Positions 35,396 to 44,670 are shown, counted from the first letter of the stretch. The stretch: 64,000 nt of DNA from Methylotuvimicrobium buryatense 5G (GCF_000341735.1 NZ_KB455575.1:190582-254581); one strand, 5' to 3'. Numbers and translations: made by a program. Notes: a model not told the origin generated them from the sequence alone.

Positions 35396-36745
35396 CTAAA
35401 CCGGCAAGCCCAGTATCGCTGTTGCGATCGAGAAATAAATTAATACCCCGGCCGAATCGGCGATCGTCGTGACGAGAGGTGCGCTGGCTGTGGCAGGGTC
35501 CCAACCTAAGCGATTCAGTATAAACGGTAAACACATGCCGACTAGACTGCCTACGATTACAATTGACACCATGCTTAATCCGACGACCAGCGCAATTTCA
35601 TCGCCTCCGCGGAAATGACCGACCATAGAAATAGCTATTGCCATGGTTAAGCCCAAGCCGGAAGCGATAACCAACTCCCTTCCCAGTAAGCGACCCCAAT
35701 CTTTAAGGTCGACGTCACCGGTCGCCAAGCCGCGAATAACTAAGGTCGCCGCTTGGGATCCTGCATTACCGCCGCTGCCTACCAGAACCGGCAAGAAAAA
35801 CACCAGAACGACGTACGCTGCGATCGTGTCTTCGAAAAAAGCAATTCCCGCTCCGGAAAATAGATTGCCGAATACCAGTAAAATGAGCCAAACGATGCGT
35901 TTGCGATATAGCGTGAGTAGCCGAGCGTCTCGAAAATTTCCTTCCAAATTACCGATTGTCGCGCTTTTATGCATGTCTTCGGTGGCTTCGGCTTCGGCGA
36001 CATCCATCGCATCGTCATAAGTAATGATGCCGACCAAACGGCTTTCGCTATCGATAACCGGCAAGGCCAGTAAATCATAGCGGCTGATGGTTTTTGCCGC
36101 GTCTTCTTGCGCGGCATCGACTGAAACCGTGACGATATCGGTCGTCATGATGTCTTGGATTTTGACCGTTTGCGGTGCCAAAATTAGTTCTCTTAGCGAT
36201 ACCGTGCCTAACAGCTGGTGCTGGCCGTCGGTAACGAAAATTTGATAAATCGTTTCAGCGCCCGGAGCGGTCGTGCGGACGATATTTAATGCTTCGCTAA
36301 CTTTGACATGGGCAGGGATCGCCGCATAGTCGCTGGTCATGATCGCGCCGGCGGTGCCTTCGGAATGGCTGGCCAAGCGACGCAAGTCTTCGCGTTCTTT
36401 TTTGGCGATAGAACGTAACACGCCGTCATGACGTTCTTCAGGCAACAGATTCAATAAGTCCGCACCTTCGTCGGCGTCCATGTGTTTTAGCAACAACGAT
36501 ACGTCGTCGTCGCTCATTTCCGCAGCCAGTTGCTCCTGCAACGTATTGGGTAAATAACCGAACACACTGGCGCGTCGTTCGTAAGACAAAAATTTTAGAA
36601 TATCCAGTGCGGTCGGTAAGGGTTCTTGCTGGATTAGATCGCACAAATCGGCCGGTTGAAACTCCTCTAAAAATTGCCTGACAACCTGATAATCCTTACG
36701 TTCGATCGAGTGACGCAGAAATGATTCGATGATCGGATGAGTCAT
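35396..36745 (-). CDS. mgtE: Magnesium transporter MgtE
   Basis: 449 aa. N-terminal superhelical domain ('LLKHMDADEGADLLNLLPEE'), two CBS domains (about 135-255, 'SDYAAIPAHVKVSEAL', 'MTTDIVTVSVDAAQEDAAK') which sense cytosolic Mg, and a five-helix membrane domain (about 285-449) with 'PVLVGSGGNAGSQAATLVIR' and the metal-binding 'ATASAPLVTTIADSAGVLIYF'. It is a Mg2+ channel with regulatory feedback by Mg binding. Monocistronic; the upstream 332 bp shows no clear M-box. Confidence 0.95.
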   Translation of the reverse strand: MTHPIIESFLRHSIERKDYQVVRQFLEEFQPADLCDLIQQEPLPTALDILKFLSYERRASVFGYLPNTLQEQLAAEMSDDDVSLLLKHMDADEGADLLNLLPEERHDGVLRSIAKKEREDLRRLASHSEGTAGAIMTSDYAAIPAHVKVSEALNIVRTTAPGAETIYQIFVTDGQHQLLGTVSLRELILAPQTVKIQDIMTTDIVTVSVDAAQEDAAKTISRYDLLALPVIDSESRLVGIITYDDAMDVAEAEATEDMHKSATIGNLEGNFRDARLLTLYRKRIVWLILLVFGNLFSGAGIAFFEDTIAAYVVLVFFLPVLVGSGGNAGSQAATLVIRGLATGDVDLKDWGRLLGRELVIASGLGLTMAIAISMVGHFRGGDEIALVVGLSMVSIVIVGSLVGMCLPFILNRLGWDPATASAPLVTTIADSAGVLIYFSIATAILGLPV

Positions 36746-37000
36746 GATCGACAGTTCCTTTTGAATGGTTTATTGGCGTATGCGAAAACCTGCGAGCATG
36801 ATTGGTTTGCTGCCGGGTGCGTGGTTGGGAAAACATATCGGGCCGGTCCTTAAAGTAAGACCGGTTTGGCGTCATAAATGCTGTTACATGCGAGGGCAGT
36901 TTACTTAACGCTTGGCGCGCTTGTCAATCGGCCGGGCAGTACAGGTTCTCCGCGGATTATGCATTGATTTGTCGGCTGCGAGTAATCCACGAGTATTCGT

Positions 37001-37034
37001 TTGTCATTAAACTGTAACATTTCAGTCATATTAT
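37001..37034 (+). promoter_or_regulatory. PhoB boxes upstream of porin gene
   Basis: Three consecutive 11-bp units TTGTCATTAAA, CTGTAACATTT and CAGTCATATTA match the CTGTCAT-plus-four PhoB half-site pattern. A -10-like TATTAT (37029-37034) lies about 10 bp beyond the second unit. Phosphate-starvation induction of the following porin is expected. Confidence 0.75.
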
Positions 37035-37077
37035 GGCGGCCGGTTAAACAACATCACCGGATGACATCTCCATTTAT

Positions 37078-38637
37078 ATGAAATTTAAAAAACTTTCCAT
37101 TGCGATCATGTCGGTACTGGGGGCGGCTATTTCGCCGGATGCTGCGTCGCTCGAGCTCTATGTCGATATCGAAACCAAACAATTGTATGCAGAGCCGGGG
37201 CCTAATCGGACGAAATTAGGCGATTTCGAAAGAGTTGACGACAAGGCGTCGGCAAAAGCCGATAACGCTATCGCAAATCGAGCGGTTTCAGGCAAAGAAA
37301 CGATGCAAGACGAGCAAGCGCTTCCCGAGGATATGGACGTCAAGATGGCGCGTGCCCGTGCAGTCGATGTCGACCCTCACGTCGATACGCGTGCCGGCGT
37401 ACATACGCCGCGGAAACTCAAGGAAACGCCCGAAGACCATTGGTATGACCGGATTAACCTGAGGGGCTATACGCAGATGCGCTATAACCATCTATTTTCG
37501 GGCGATCGTGTCGGCAGTAGAGACAACCCGGAATTACGTTCGGTAATGGACAGTGGAGTCAAAGACAATCAAAACTTTACGTTCCGTAGGGTGCGTTTGG
37601 TCATTTACGGAGACATCAGCAACTTTTTGTATCTCTACATACAGCCCGATTTCGCGACGACGGTGCGAAATCAGAGCGGAGGAGAAAGCAGTTTGCATTT
37701 CGCGCAATTACGCGACGCCTATGCCGATATCTATTTGACGAAGGATCACGAATATCGGATCCGTGCCGGTCAATCGAAAGTGCCGTTCGGTTGGGAAAAT
37801 CTTCAATCGTCTCAAAATCGTATCGCATTAGATCGAAACGATGCAATCAACAGTGCGGTACCGAGCGAGCGCGATCTCGGTTTGTTTGCTTACTATACGC
37901 CAACGCATGTCCAGGAGCTTTGGAAAGACTTGAGTAAGAAAGGTCAGAAAACTTCAGGCGACTACGGCGTTCTCGGTGTCGGTATTTATAACGGCCAGAG
38001 TCTGAATAAAGAAGAAGCCAATGATGGCATGTATTTCGTGGCGCACTCGACTTATCCTTTCGACCTGGGATTCATGAGCGATAGTCTAAGTGGGCAGGTT
38101 CTTGAAGTCGGTGCCGATGCGTTTTCGGGTAAATTCAAGCCGACTTTCGGAAACTTCAAAACATTCGATGACTCGATCAACATATCAGGAAGCACAATCG
38201 AAGCAAATAGCGGAAAAAACAGAGACTTCACGGAGCAGCGTGTAGCCGTCCATGCAATTCTTTTCCCGCAACCTTTCGGCTTCCAGGCCGAATGGAACTG
38301 GGGTAATGCGGGTGCCTTGAACGTCGACAATGCAAGGATCGAACAAACGTCTCTTAGCGGCGGTTATGTGCAGGCGATGTACCAAATTGATGACTTTTAC
38401 GGTAACTGGATTCCTTATGTCAAATGGCAAACCTATCGAGGCGTTTGGAAGGCCAATGCGAACATGCCGAAAATGGAAGTCGACGAACTCGAGATCGGTG
38501 TCGAATGGCAGATCATGAAGGCGCTGGAATTAGTCGTCAATTATTCGCATATGAATAGAACCAATATGAACAACAGCGCGTTCGGTCAAGCGGAAGGCGA
38601 CGTGTTTCGTGCTCAGTTGCAATGGAACTACTACTGA
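37078..38637 (+). CDS. Phosphate/polyphosphate-selective porin (OprP/OprO family)
   Basis: 519 aa. Signal peptide (KKLSIAIMSVLGAAISPDAAS), a charged ~100-residue N-terminal linker, then a beta-barrel beginning 'INLRGYTQMRYNHLFSGDRV' with 'FRRVRLVIYGDISNFLYLYI' and 'RIRAGQSKVPFGWENLQSSQ'. It ends in an aromatic C-terminal strand (QLQWNYY), the usual BAM signal. OprP/O porins admit phosphate or polyphosphate. The PhoB box upstream supports this over other substrates. Confidence 0.85.
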   Translation: MKFKKLSIAIMSVLGAAISPDAASLELYVDIETKQLYAEPGPNRTKLGDFERVDDKASAKADNAIANRAVSGKETMQDEQALPEDMDVKMARARAVDVDPHVDTRAGVHTPRKLKETPEDHWYDRINLRGYTQMRYNHLFSGDRVGSRDNPELRSVMDSGVKDNQNFTFRRVRLVIYGDISNFLYLYIQPDFATTVRNQSGGESSLHFAQLRDAYADIYLTKDHEYRIRAGQSKVPFGWENLQSSQNRIALDRNDAINSAVPSERDLGLFAYYTPTHVQELWKDLSKKGQKTSGDYGVLGVGIYNGQSLNKEEANDGMYFVAHSTYPFDLGFMSDSLSGQVLEVGADAFSGKFKPTFGNFKTFDDSINISGSTIEANSGKNRDFTEQRVAVHAILFPQPFGFQAEWNWGNAGALNVDNARIEQTSLSGGYVQAMYQIDDFYGNWIPYVKWQTYRGVWKANANMPKMEVDELEIGVEWQIMKALELVVNYSHMNRTNMNNSAFGQAEGDVFRAQLQWNYY

Positions 38638-38669
38638 TCAAGACTGATCTTAGTTAGCAGTTAGCAGTT

Positions 38670-38831
38670 ATACCCATCGCACTTCAAATTTCGGCATTGA
38701 CGTATGGAGGCACCGGGGTGTTCGGTAAAGGCTTTGACAGCAGGGATGCTGTCACAGAGCCTACATGGATGTATTCACGGCGTCCTTTGGCGGACACCCA
38801 GGCGCCGAATTTTGATCTACGACGGGTATAG
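38670..38831 (-). repeat. TATACC-ended dispersed element in a heptamer array
   Basis: 162 bp, minus orientation, core GGACGCCGTG inverted. It is flanked by AGTTAGC heptamer units on the left and GCAGTTAGCAG on the right, so it interrupts a short heptanucleotide array. Confidence 0.88.
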
Positions 38832-39016
38832 CAGTTAGCAGGGTATGCGTCTCGTTTTTCTTGCTGCGAGCGTTAACTTAAGAAAGTCATTAAAATCCGA
38901 ATGGTTACGGTACAGTTAGTGTTCACTGAAAAATACCCGCCATTCGGTGGTTAAAAAGTACTTTACATTTGAAAATTATCGCGATAAAAAGCAATTTTTT
39001 CTTGAGGGTATTATTT

Positions 39017-39235
39017 ATGGCAGGATCTACGTCGGACGTTTTGTCGGATGATATGGATTTTGAGGATGAGGATGAAGTTGGCAGCATCGATGATTCCGAT
39101 GAGCTGTTAGCGGATAAAAAAGCAAAGTCGGCTTATGACAAAGTAGATGCGCGCAGAAAAATTGAGCTTTATTGGGAAAAACGTAAATTGAAAGAGGAAT
39201 TCGGCGATATCGATGATTTCGACTTGGATTTTTAA
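39017..39235 (+). CDS. PA3496-like small acidic protein
   Basis: 72 aa from ATG 39017 (a 16-residue longer in-frame start lacks homology). The very acidic N-terminus (DDMDFEDEDEVGSIDDSDEL) is followed by a basic 'DARRKIELYWEKRKLKEEFG' helix and 'DFDLDF' tail, the pattern of the PA3496 'putative envelope integrity' family in pseudomonads and relatives. Function unknown in detail. Expressed singly. Confidence 0.65.
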   Translation: MAGSTSDVLSDDMDFEDEDEVGSIDDSDELLADKKAKSAYDKVDARRKIELYWEKRKLKEEFGDIDDFDLDF

Positions 39236-39550
39236 CCGTAAGTCAATCAAAGTAGGCTTATAAGGCTTGTCAAAGGGAGACCTAATAGGCTCATGGTGTA
39301 AGTATCGACCCCGCTGACAAATTAACGTAATACTGGCATCCCCTTTAAAAAAGGGGTGTATTTAAAAAATCTCACCTAGCCCCTCTTTTTCTAAAGAGGG
39401 AGATTGAATACTTACCTTATGGCCTTCATGGCAAGGTAGTTAATTCGACCTTAGTAATGAAAGCCTGTTTACCGGTAAATCTCTTGTTTTTGGGTCGGCG
39501 TGACGTGAATGCCGGTTCAACCTCTCCCATGCCAAGGACGGCACGATCTT
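39236..39550. other. Non-coding stretch with AAAGAGGGG-type hairpins
   Basis: Contains CATCCCCTTTAAAAAAGGGG (39339-) and CCCCTCTTTTTCTAAAGAGG (39381-), both able to fold. No ORF was credible. Confidence 0.4.
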
Positions 39551-39710
39551 TATACCTTTCGCACTTCAAATTTCGGCAGTGCCGGAGAAGGCGCCTGGGT
39601 GTCCGATAAAGGCTTTGCCAGCATGGAGCTGGCATAGAGCTTACATGGACGTATTCACGGCGTCCTTTGGCGGACCCCCCGATGCCGAATTTTGATCTAC
39701 GATGGGTATA
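39551..39710 (-). repeat. TATACC-ended dispersed element
   Basis: 160 bp, minus orientation. It ends exactly at the first codons of a group II intron reverse-transcriptase fragment (TATAACTACTTCGG), so it appears to have cut that gene. Confidence 0.88.
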
Positions 39711-39889
39711 ACTACTTCGGTGTGACTGGAAACTTTCAAAGTCTCAACAGCTTTGCGTACCAGGTGAAAGGACTGTTTTTCAAGTGGCTTAATAGGCGCT
39801 GCCAACCCAAAAGCTACAACTGGAAAGGTTTTAAAGCACTGGTCAAGAGTTTTGAAATTGCCAAACCACGTATACTTCATGCTGTCTAA
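39711..39889 (+). pseudogene. Group II intron reverse transcriptase/maturase, C-terminal remnant
   Basis: About 60 residues beginning NYFGVTGNFQSLNSFAYQVK and continuing 'FFKWLNRRCQPKSYNWKGF' to 'KPRILHAV', the maturase/DNA-binding end of bacterial group II intron RT proteins. The catalytic RT domains are absent. Downstream GAGCCCTGTGCAGTAATAGG followed by GATCTTTGGGGGCAGGC resembles intron 3' (domain IV/V side) sequence. Non-functional relic. Confidence 0.75.
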
Positions 39890-40111
39890 GAATCAAGAGT
39901 TCGCCGTGTGCAAAGCGAGCAGTTTTGAAGAGCCCTGTGCAGTAATAGGGATCTTTGGGGGCAGGCTAAAAATTACGCCCGAATTGCCGTTTTTTTCAAC
40001 GAGATCTAAATACTTAGTGCAACCACATTTTAAGCTCGGTACACTCCGATATTGCCAACTTTACGAACGACTCAAGTTTTCTAATCATGAAGTACTATCA
40101 AGGAAATAGAC

Positions 40112-41269
40112 ATGGCTGAACGATTGCCCTCCGTCAGCGTGCAGCGCAATCTCTCTTCCCCTTTTTCGTCATCGACAAGCATGGTCGGACGCGGATTGGA
40201 GGCCATCCGTAACCCTCGACCCAATGACCCAGCGGTTAATTCGGACGAGCGTTACCGCTTAGCTCGCGACAGTTATAATCGCATTACCGATGACGGCAAT
40301 GAAATCCGATTTAACTGCGATGCGACGGCTACAGTCATAAACGGCAATGAAAGCGAATCGCTGCGGCCCTTGTTTTCGATGAGGCAGCAGCTGAAACAAG
40401 ATTTCTCGACGTTCCAAGAATTAGCCGATCAAGATTACGGTAAGGCCTATTTTCCGCTTGCGAGAATGTATTTGGGCGGACAAGGGATTCCTCGAAATGC
40501 CGAAAAAGCCGAATATTATATGCGCATGGCGTTCAACTGGTGTACGTCTCATCAAGCGCTTGCCGATCCGGAAATTTGGATGGACCTGGCCGAAATGTAC
40601 GGTAATGGTTTTGGCATTGAACAGAATCCGGTTCAGTCATTGTCATGGTGCCGAAAGGCTGCCGAAGCAGGTTTGGCCTGCGCTCAATATAATTTAGGTT
40701 TAAAAAACGAATATGGACTAGGCGTCAGGCAAGATGCAATTCAGGCCGTTTTTTGGTACCGCAAATCGGCCGATCAAGGCTATGCCGGAGCGCAATGCAA
40801 CCTTGGGTTGAATTACGAATGCGGTTACGGGGTCGAGCAAGATACAGTGCAGGCGGCATTCTGGTACCGCCGTGCCGCCGAACAAGGCTACGTTTATGCG
40901 CAAATCGAGCTGGGGGCGCTCTACGAGTTCGGTGTAGGTGTGGCGCGAGATGGCGAGCAAGCAGCGTTTTGGTACCGAAAAGCGGCCGAACAAGGTCATC
41001 CTTATGCGCAAGATTTTTTAGGCGAATTGTATTGGGCCGGTTTGGGAGTGGCGCAAGATTATGAAAAAGCCGTGTTTTGGTATCGACAAGCCGCCGAACA
41101 AGGCGCGCCGAGAGCGCAAGATATGCTGCATCGAGTTTATCCGAACGGTCCGGTGGTTGAAGCCGTTGATCAGCAAGCCTTGTATTGGTATCGCAAGATT
41201 GCCGGTCGCGGGCATGTGAAAACGCAAGAATTTCTGTCGAGATTCGGCATCAATTGGAAGAATCGTTAA
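40112..41269 (+). CDS. Sel1-repeat protein
   Basis: 385 aa. About 110 residues of polar N-terminus precede six to seven Sel1-like repeats (~36 aa each, 'YGLGVRQDAIQAVFWYRKSA' pattern). No signal peptide. Sel1 repeats scaffold protein-protein interactions. Its stop shares one base with the start of a J-domain protein, and a DUF815-type ATPase follows, suggesting a small complex or chaperone-linked module. The client is unknown. Confidence 0.85.
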   Translation: MAERLPSVSVQRNLSSPFSSSTSMVGRGLEAIRNPRPNDPAVNSDERYRLARDSYNRITDDGNEIRFNCDATATVINGNESESLRPLFSMRQQLKQDFSTFQELADQDYGKAYFPLARMYLGGQGIPRNAEKAEYYMRMAFNWCTSHQALADPEIWMDLAEMYGNGFGIEQNPVQSLSWCRKAAEAGLACAQYNLGLKNEYGLGVRQDAIQAVFWYRKSADQGYAGAQCNLGLNYECGYGVEQDTVQAAFWYRRAAEQGYVYAQIELGALYEFGVGVARDGEQAAFWYRKAAEQGHPYAQDFLGELYWAGLGVAQDYEKAVFWYRQAAEQGAPRAQDMLHRVYPNGPVVEAVDQQALYWYRKIAGRGHVKTQEFLSRFGINWKNR

Positions 41270-42018
41270 TGCTACCGGAAGAACAAGAACTCAAGCGCTT
41301 GGAGTGTGAAGAAACCGAGCTTGAAGAGCAGGTCGCATCCGCTGAGTTGGCGTTGGAAACGTTAAAAACCGAAATGTCGCAGTTTCATTACCGCTACTAC
41401 CGCTTGGTGGGGTATTTGTATGTCGAAATGGATGAGTTGGGTGCCAGAATTACATCGGAAGAGGCCGAGCGCTATCCCGACAATATCGAGTTGCAAGCGC
41501 GGGCCCATGACGCCGAGCAGCAGGCGCGGCGATCGGCCGAAGAAGCCGGTTTAACCGAAAATCAGGCGCCGCCGGCCAAAATTACGCCGGAAATCAAACA
41601 AGCCTACCGTAAAGCGACTAAGCTGATGCATCCCGACCGCGCCACCAACGAGATCGAACGTGAACGCCGCACAATCATGATGGCCCGAGTCAATCGTGCC
41701 TACGAGGCCGGCGATTTGGCGGCAATCGAACAATTGGTTATCGATTTCGGCGAAGATTCGGAAGCCGTCGAAGGTAGCGATACCGGCGCGCGCTTGGTCA
41801 AAGTGATTCGCCGTATCGCACAATTGCGCCGGCGTTTGTCCGAGGCCGAACAGGAACTCAGCGAACAAAAGCAAACGGAATTATACGAATTGATGAGCAC
41901 GGTCGGCGAGGCCGAAGCGAGCGGCGAAGACCCGCTCGGCGACTTGGCCAGGCAATTGACCCGGCATATCAACGAGCGCAAGGTTCGTTTGGAATTGCTT
42001 TGCCAACCGGCGAGTTAA
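41269..42018 (+). CDS. J-domain-containing coiled-coil protein
   Basis: 249 aa from the ATG overlapping the Sel1 gene stop. N-terminal coiled coil (about 1-100, 'ELEEQVASAELALETLKTE'), a J-domain at about 107-150 with the HPD motif in 'YRKATKLMHPDRATNEIERE', then a second coiled coil (about 185-245). A J-domain implies recruitment of an Hsp70. Linked in one transcript to the Sel1 protein and next to an AAA ATPase 24 bp downstream. Not orthologous to DnaJ: no Gly/Phe or zinc domains. Confidence 0.8.
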   Translation: MLPEEQELKRLECEETELEEQVASAELALETLKTEMSQFHYRYYRLVGYLYVEMDELGARITSEEAERYPDNIELQARAHDAEQQARRSAEEAGLTENQAPPAKITPEIKQAYRKATKLMHPDRATNEIERERRTIMMARVNRAYEAGDLAAIEQLVIDFGEDSEAVEGSDTGARLVKVIRRIAQLRRRLSEAEQELSEQKQTELYELMSTVGEAEASGEDPLGDLARQLTRHINERKVRLELLCQPAS

Positions 42019-42042
42019 GCGCTAATTGAAGGAGGGACGGTC

Positions 42043-42798
42043 ATGATCGATTGGAATCAAACTCACGCCGCTATTTGGCGGCGGCGGAAAGAATGTCTGC
42101 GGCCGGTCAAGCAACTGGATGCGATTCGACTCGATGATTTGCTCGGTATCGATCGGCAAAAGCAATGCTTGATCGACAATACCGAGCGCTTTTTAGCGGG
42201 AAAACCGGCCAATAACGCCTTGCTTTGGGGCGCGCGAGGTACCGGTAAATCGTCGTTGATCAAGGCCTTGCTCAATGAATACAAGGATCGGGGTCTGCGG
42301 GTCATTGAAGTGGACAAACAAGATTTGATCGATCTGCCCGAAATCGTCGACGACATTCGCGAACAAGAGCAGCGTTTCATCGTCTATTGCGACGACCTTT
42401 CCTTCGAAGCCGATAACGGCTTGTATACCGCATTGAAGAGCGTCATGGAAGGTTCCATCGAATTGCCGCCGGAAAATGTATTGCTCTATGCCACATCGAA
42501 CCGGCGCCATCTGATGCCGGAACAGATGCGCGACAATCTCGACACCCGCTTGGTCGACGGCGAAGTTCATTATTCCGATGCGGTCGAACAAAAAATATCG
42601 CTTTCCGACCGCTTCGGCTTGTGGTTGTCGTTTTACCCGCCGAATACCGAAACTTTTCTGGAAATCGTCGATAGTCTGTTCACCAGTTACGACGGCGACA
42701 GCGAACAACTCCATCAAAAAGCCCTGGAGTTTGCCAAGCTCAGGGCATCGAAAAGCGGCCGAACCGCAAAGCAGTTTTACAATGCCTATAGCGAATGA
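42043..42798 (+). CDS. DUF815-family AAA ATPase
   Basis: 251 aa. Walker A 'WGARGTGKSSLIKALLNEY' (about residue 62), Walker B-like 'IVYCDDLSFEADNGLYTALK', sensor 'LLYATSNRRHLMPEQM' and 'DAVEQKISLSDRFGLWLSFY'. This is the DUF815/PF05673 pattern, a small single-domain AAA protein of unknown substrate. A GGAGGGAC ribosome site lies before the ATG. Its place after the Sel1 and J-domain genes suggests a shared protein-quality role (inference). Confidence 0.9.
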   Translation: MIDWNQTHAAIWRRRKECLRPVKQLDAIRLDDLLGIDRQKQCLIDNTERFLAGKPANNALLWGARGTGKSSLIKALLNEYKDRGLRVIEVDKQDLIDLPEIVDDIREQEQRFIVYCDDLSFEADNGLYTALKSVMEGSIELPPENVLLYATSNRRHLMPEQMRDNLDTRLVDGEVHYSDAVEQKISLSDRFGLWLSFYPPNTETFLEIVDSLFTSYDGDSEQLHQKALEFAKLRASKSGRTAKQFYNAYSE

Positions 42799-42886
42799 CA
42801 GGGCATTCGCCCTAGTTTTTCGGGTTCCGGCTTCATGCCGGATGATGCTACAGGATGGATTATTAAAGAAGCAACTTGAGCGATTT

Positions 42887-43132
42887 ATGAGAATAGAACT
42901 CGACAGCAGAGAGAAAGAGCTTATTCATAAGTATTGGTACGTCGTTCCTAAAAACATAAAGTCGCAATTGGTTAATAAACGGCGTAAAACCGTTGATATT
43001 GAACCGGATGAACTTAAAGATTTGATCGGCTATTTGTCGCTAGAGTGCAATCATTGTAACAGCAATAGTTTGGCTTTCGAGCTTGATGAGCTATGCGAGA
43101 AGCTTGAATACTACGATCATTACAGGCATTAA
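42887..43132 (+). CDS. Uncharacterised 81-aa protein
   Basis: Begins MRIELDSREKELIHKYWYVV. Charged, apparently helical. It carries a C-x2-C pair ('LECNHCNSNS') that may bind metal and ends KLEYYDHYRH. A slightly longer in-frame ATG lies at 42842. It follows the ATPase gene after ~88 bp. No family recognised. Confidence 0.5.
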   Translation: MRIELDSREKELIHKYWYVVPKNIKSQLVNKRRKTVDIEPDELKDLIGYLSLECNHCNSNSLAFELDELCEKLEYYDHYRH

Positions 43133-43506
43133 GCATTAAGATCGGGTGGCTTGTATTTGACGTTCAGATCTTTTTGTTCTTGAGCGGAAGGGGTTTGCGG
43201 CTTCGGGGTCTTGCATCAAACATTTTTAGCCATTCGTTATAGATGCAAATTGTTTAAATTTGATTAGCGATGACCAACCGCTATCATGCCCTAGAAAAGG
43301 GTTCGGTTTGCTTTTGTTATCGCATGCCATCAGCCAAAAAGTAATCCCCCTTTTTTTCGCCCCTTTCCCTTTCCCTGTCGTTGAATGTTGGGCTTTAGGT
43401 GTTAGCCTTGCTTAATCAAGTACTTAGGCGCTTAAGGTGGCGCTTATGGGGGAATCCGGAAGTGCCATAGTATTTCGTCCATATGCAGTAAAATGAGAAC
43501 GCCAAG
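43133..43506. other. Intergenic stretch before the TM-GAF gene
   Basis: 374 bp with a poly-pyrimidine run (CCCCCTTTTTTTCGCCCC near 43346) and no ORF. The base composition drops towards AT-rich at the right. Confidence 0.4.
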
Positions 43507-44481
43507 TTGTTGATATTAGACATATTACTTGTAGTGGCTGTATTGATTTTGATATATGTTCTTAGAAAGCCGATTTTTAAAAAACTGGTCAAGGCATATT
43601 TAGCCGTCATTAGAAGTTTTCTATACAAGATACTCGTAAAACCTGTTGTCTTGGCCTTGCCAAGTGCGGTGTTAGCAATCTACAAAATAGACTCTGCGAA
43701 AAACGCTATGCCGCCAATCATTATAGAAAAAATTGATGCGCATATAGTTATTATTGTATTTGGGCTTGTTATTGTTCCAATACTGTCCAGTTTTGAAGAT
43801 TTCATAGACTCCAAGTCTTCAAAGTATGATGACAACATTTCAACAGAGGGGCTTTTTCTTCTACTATCTGCACTCGATTCACCAGTCGATAAAAAGATGG
43901 ATAGATTTCTTACGGCGCTGAACAAAAGTACTTGCGCAACCAGTCCTGGAAAAATTTTTAACAAAATTACAGAACCCGAAAAACAGCTTGCCGAGATCAC
44001 AAGAGCCATTCATATTTTATTAGAAGGACTGTACAAAATCGAAAACAAAGACAAAGTCGATATCGTAACCGTTGTCTTCCGAATGAAGAACAATCGATCG
44101 AGAGACGTATGGAGCTATTATCCTGAATCACAAATACCAGAGTCAGATCTCATTAGCGACCAAAAATCTTTAGCGTCATATTCAGCCAAAAACAAGAGAA
44201 TGACTATAATTTCTGATATCAAAGCCGAAAAAAAGAAAAAGAACCGCAAAATCTCAGAATATTGCAATTTAGAAGAAGGGTCGGCAATTTGCTATCCCAT
44301 AAATACAGGTCACACAAAAGAAATCCCTCTTGTCATAAGAATTACCGCAAACAAACAGTTTTTCGATGAAGAAAAACGAGAAATATATATAAAGGTACTG
44401 GAAGTTTTTAAAAAGAGAATATTAATAGAATATGCGCTTAGCGAATTAAAAGATCGCGCGACCGATAAGGCAAATATATGA
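43507..44481 (+). CDS. Membrane protein with C-terminal GAF-like domain
   Basis: 324 aa from a TTG (43507; no ATG is available between it and the upstream stop at 43489). Two or three membrane helices (about 2-20, 44-60 and 79-97), a helical region, then a GAF-like fold ('VTVVFRMKNNRSRDVWSYYP', 'EGSAICYPINTGHTKEIPLV', 'VFKKRILIEYALSELKD'). Visibly AT-rich compared with neighbours. Its stop overlaps the start of a 51-aa gene by 4 bp. The layout suggests a membrane sensor; the ligand and function are unknown. Confidence 0.65.
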   Translation: MLILDILLVVAVLILIYVLRKPIFKKLVKAYLAVIRSFLYKILVKPVVLALPSAVLAIYKIDSAKNAMPPIIIEKIDAHIVIIVFGLVIVPILSSFEDFIDSKSSKYDDNISTEGLFLLLSALDSPVDKKMDRFLTALNKSTCATSPGKIFNKITEPEKQLAEITRAIHILLEGLYKIENKDKVDIVTVVFRMKNNRSRDVWSYYPESQIPESDLISDQKSLASYSAKNKRMTIISDIKAEKKKKNRKISEYCNLEEGSAICYPINTGHTKEIPLVIRITANKQFFDEEKREIYIKVLEVFKKRILIEYALSELKDRATDKANI

Positions 44482-44633
44482 AAAAATTAACAAGACAATC
44501 GATCCCAGTCCTCGTCGAACTAGGGAACAGCAGCAAAGAGCAATTAAAAAAAGAAGCCGCACAGTGGGTTGCACAGGCCAAAAAAGATTCAAAAAATTGG
44601 AATAAAGCATTTAATCGTCATCCGGCAAAGTAA
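44478..44633 (+). CDS. Small basic protein coupled to the TM-GAF gene
   Basis: 51 aa, MKKLTRQSIPVLVELGNSS and on to AFNRHPAK. Lysine-rich and helical. It starts inside the upstream stop (ATGA), so translation is probably coupled. No family recognised. Same AT-rich composition. Confidence 0.6.
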   Translation: MKKLTRQSIPVLVELGNSSKEQLKKEAAQWVAQAKKDSKNWNKAFNRHPAK

Positions 44634-44670
44634 AACGAAAACAATCCTCCGGCAAAGCAACAACAAGCGC

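Noticed and set aside
36746-37000. Possible Mg-sensing riboswitch upstream of mgtE
   Set aside because: No M-box-like conserved blocks or terminator hairpin could be recognised in the leader.
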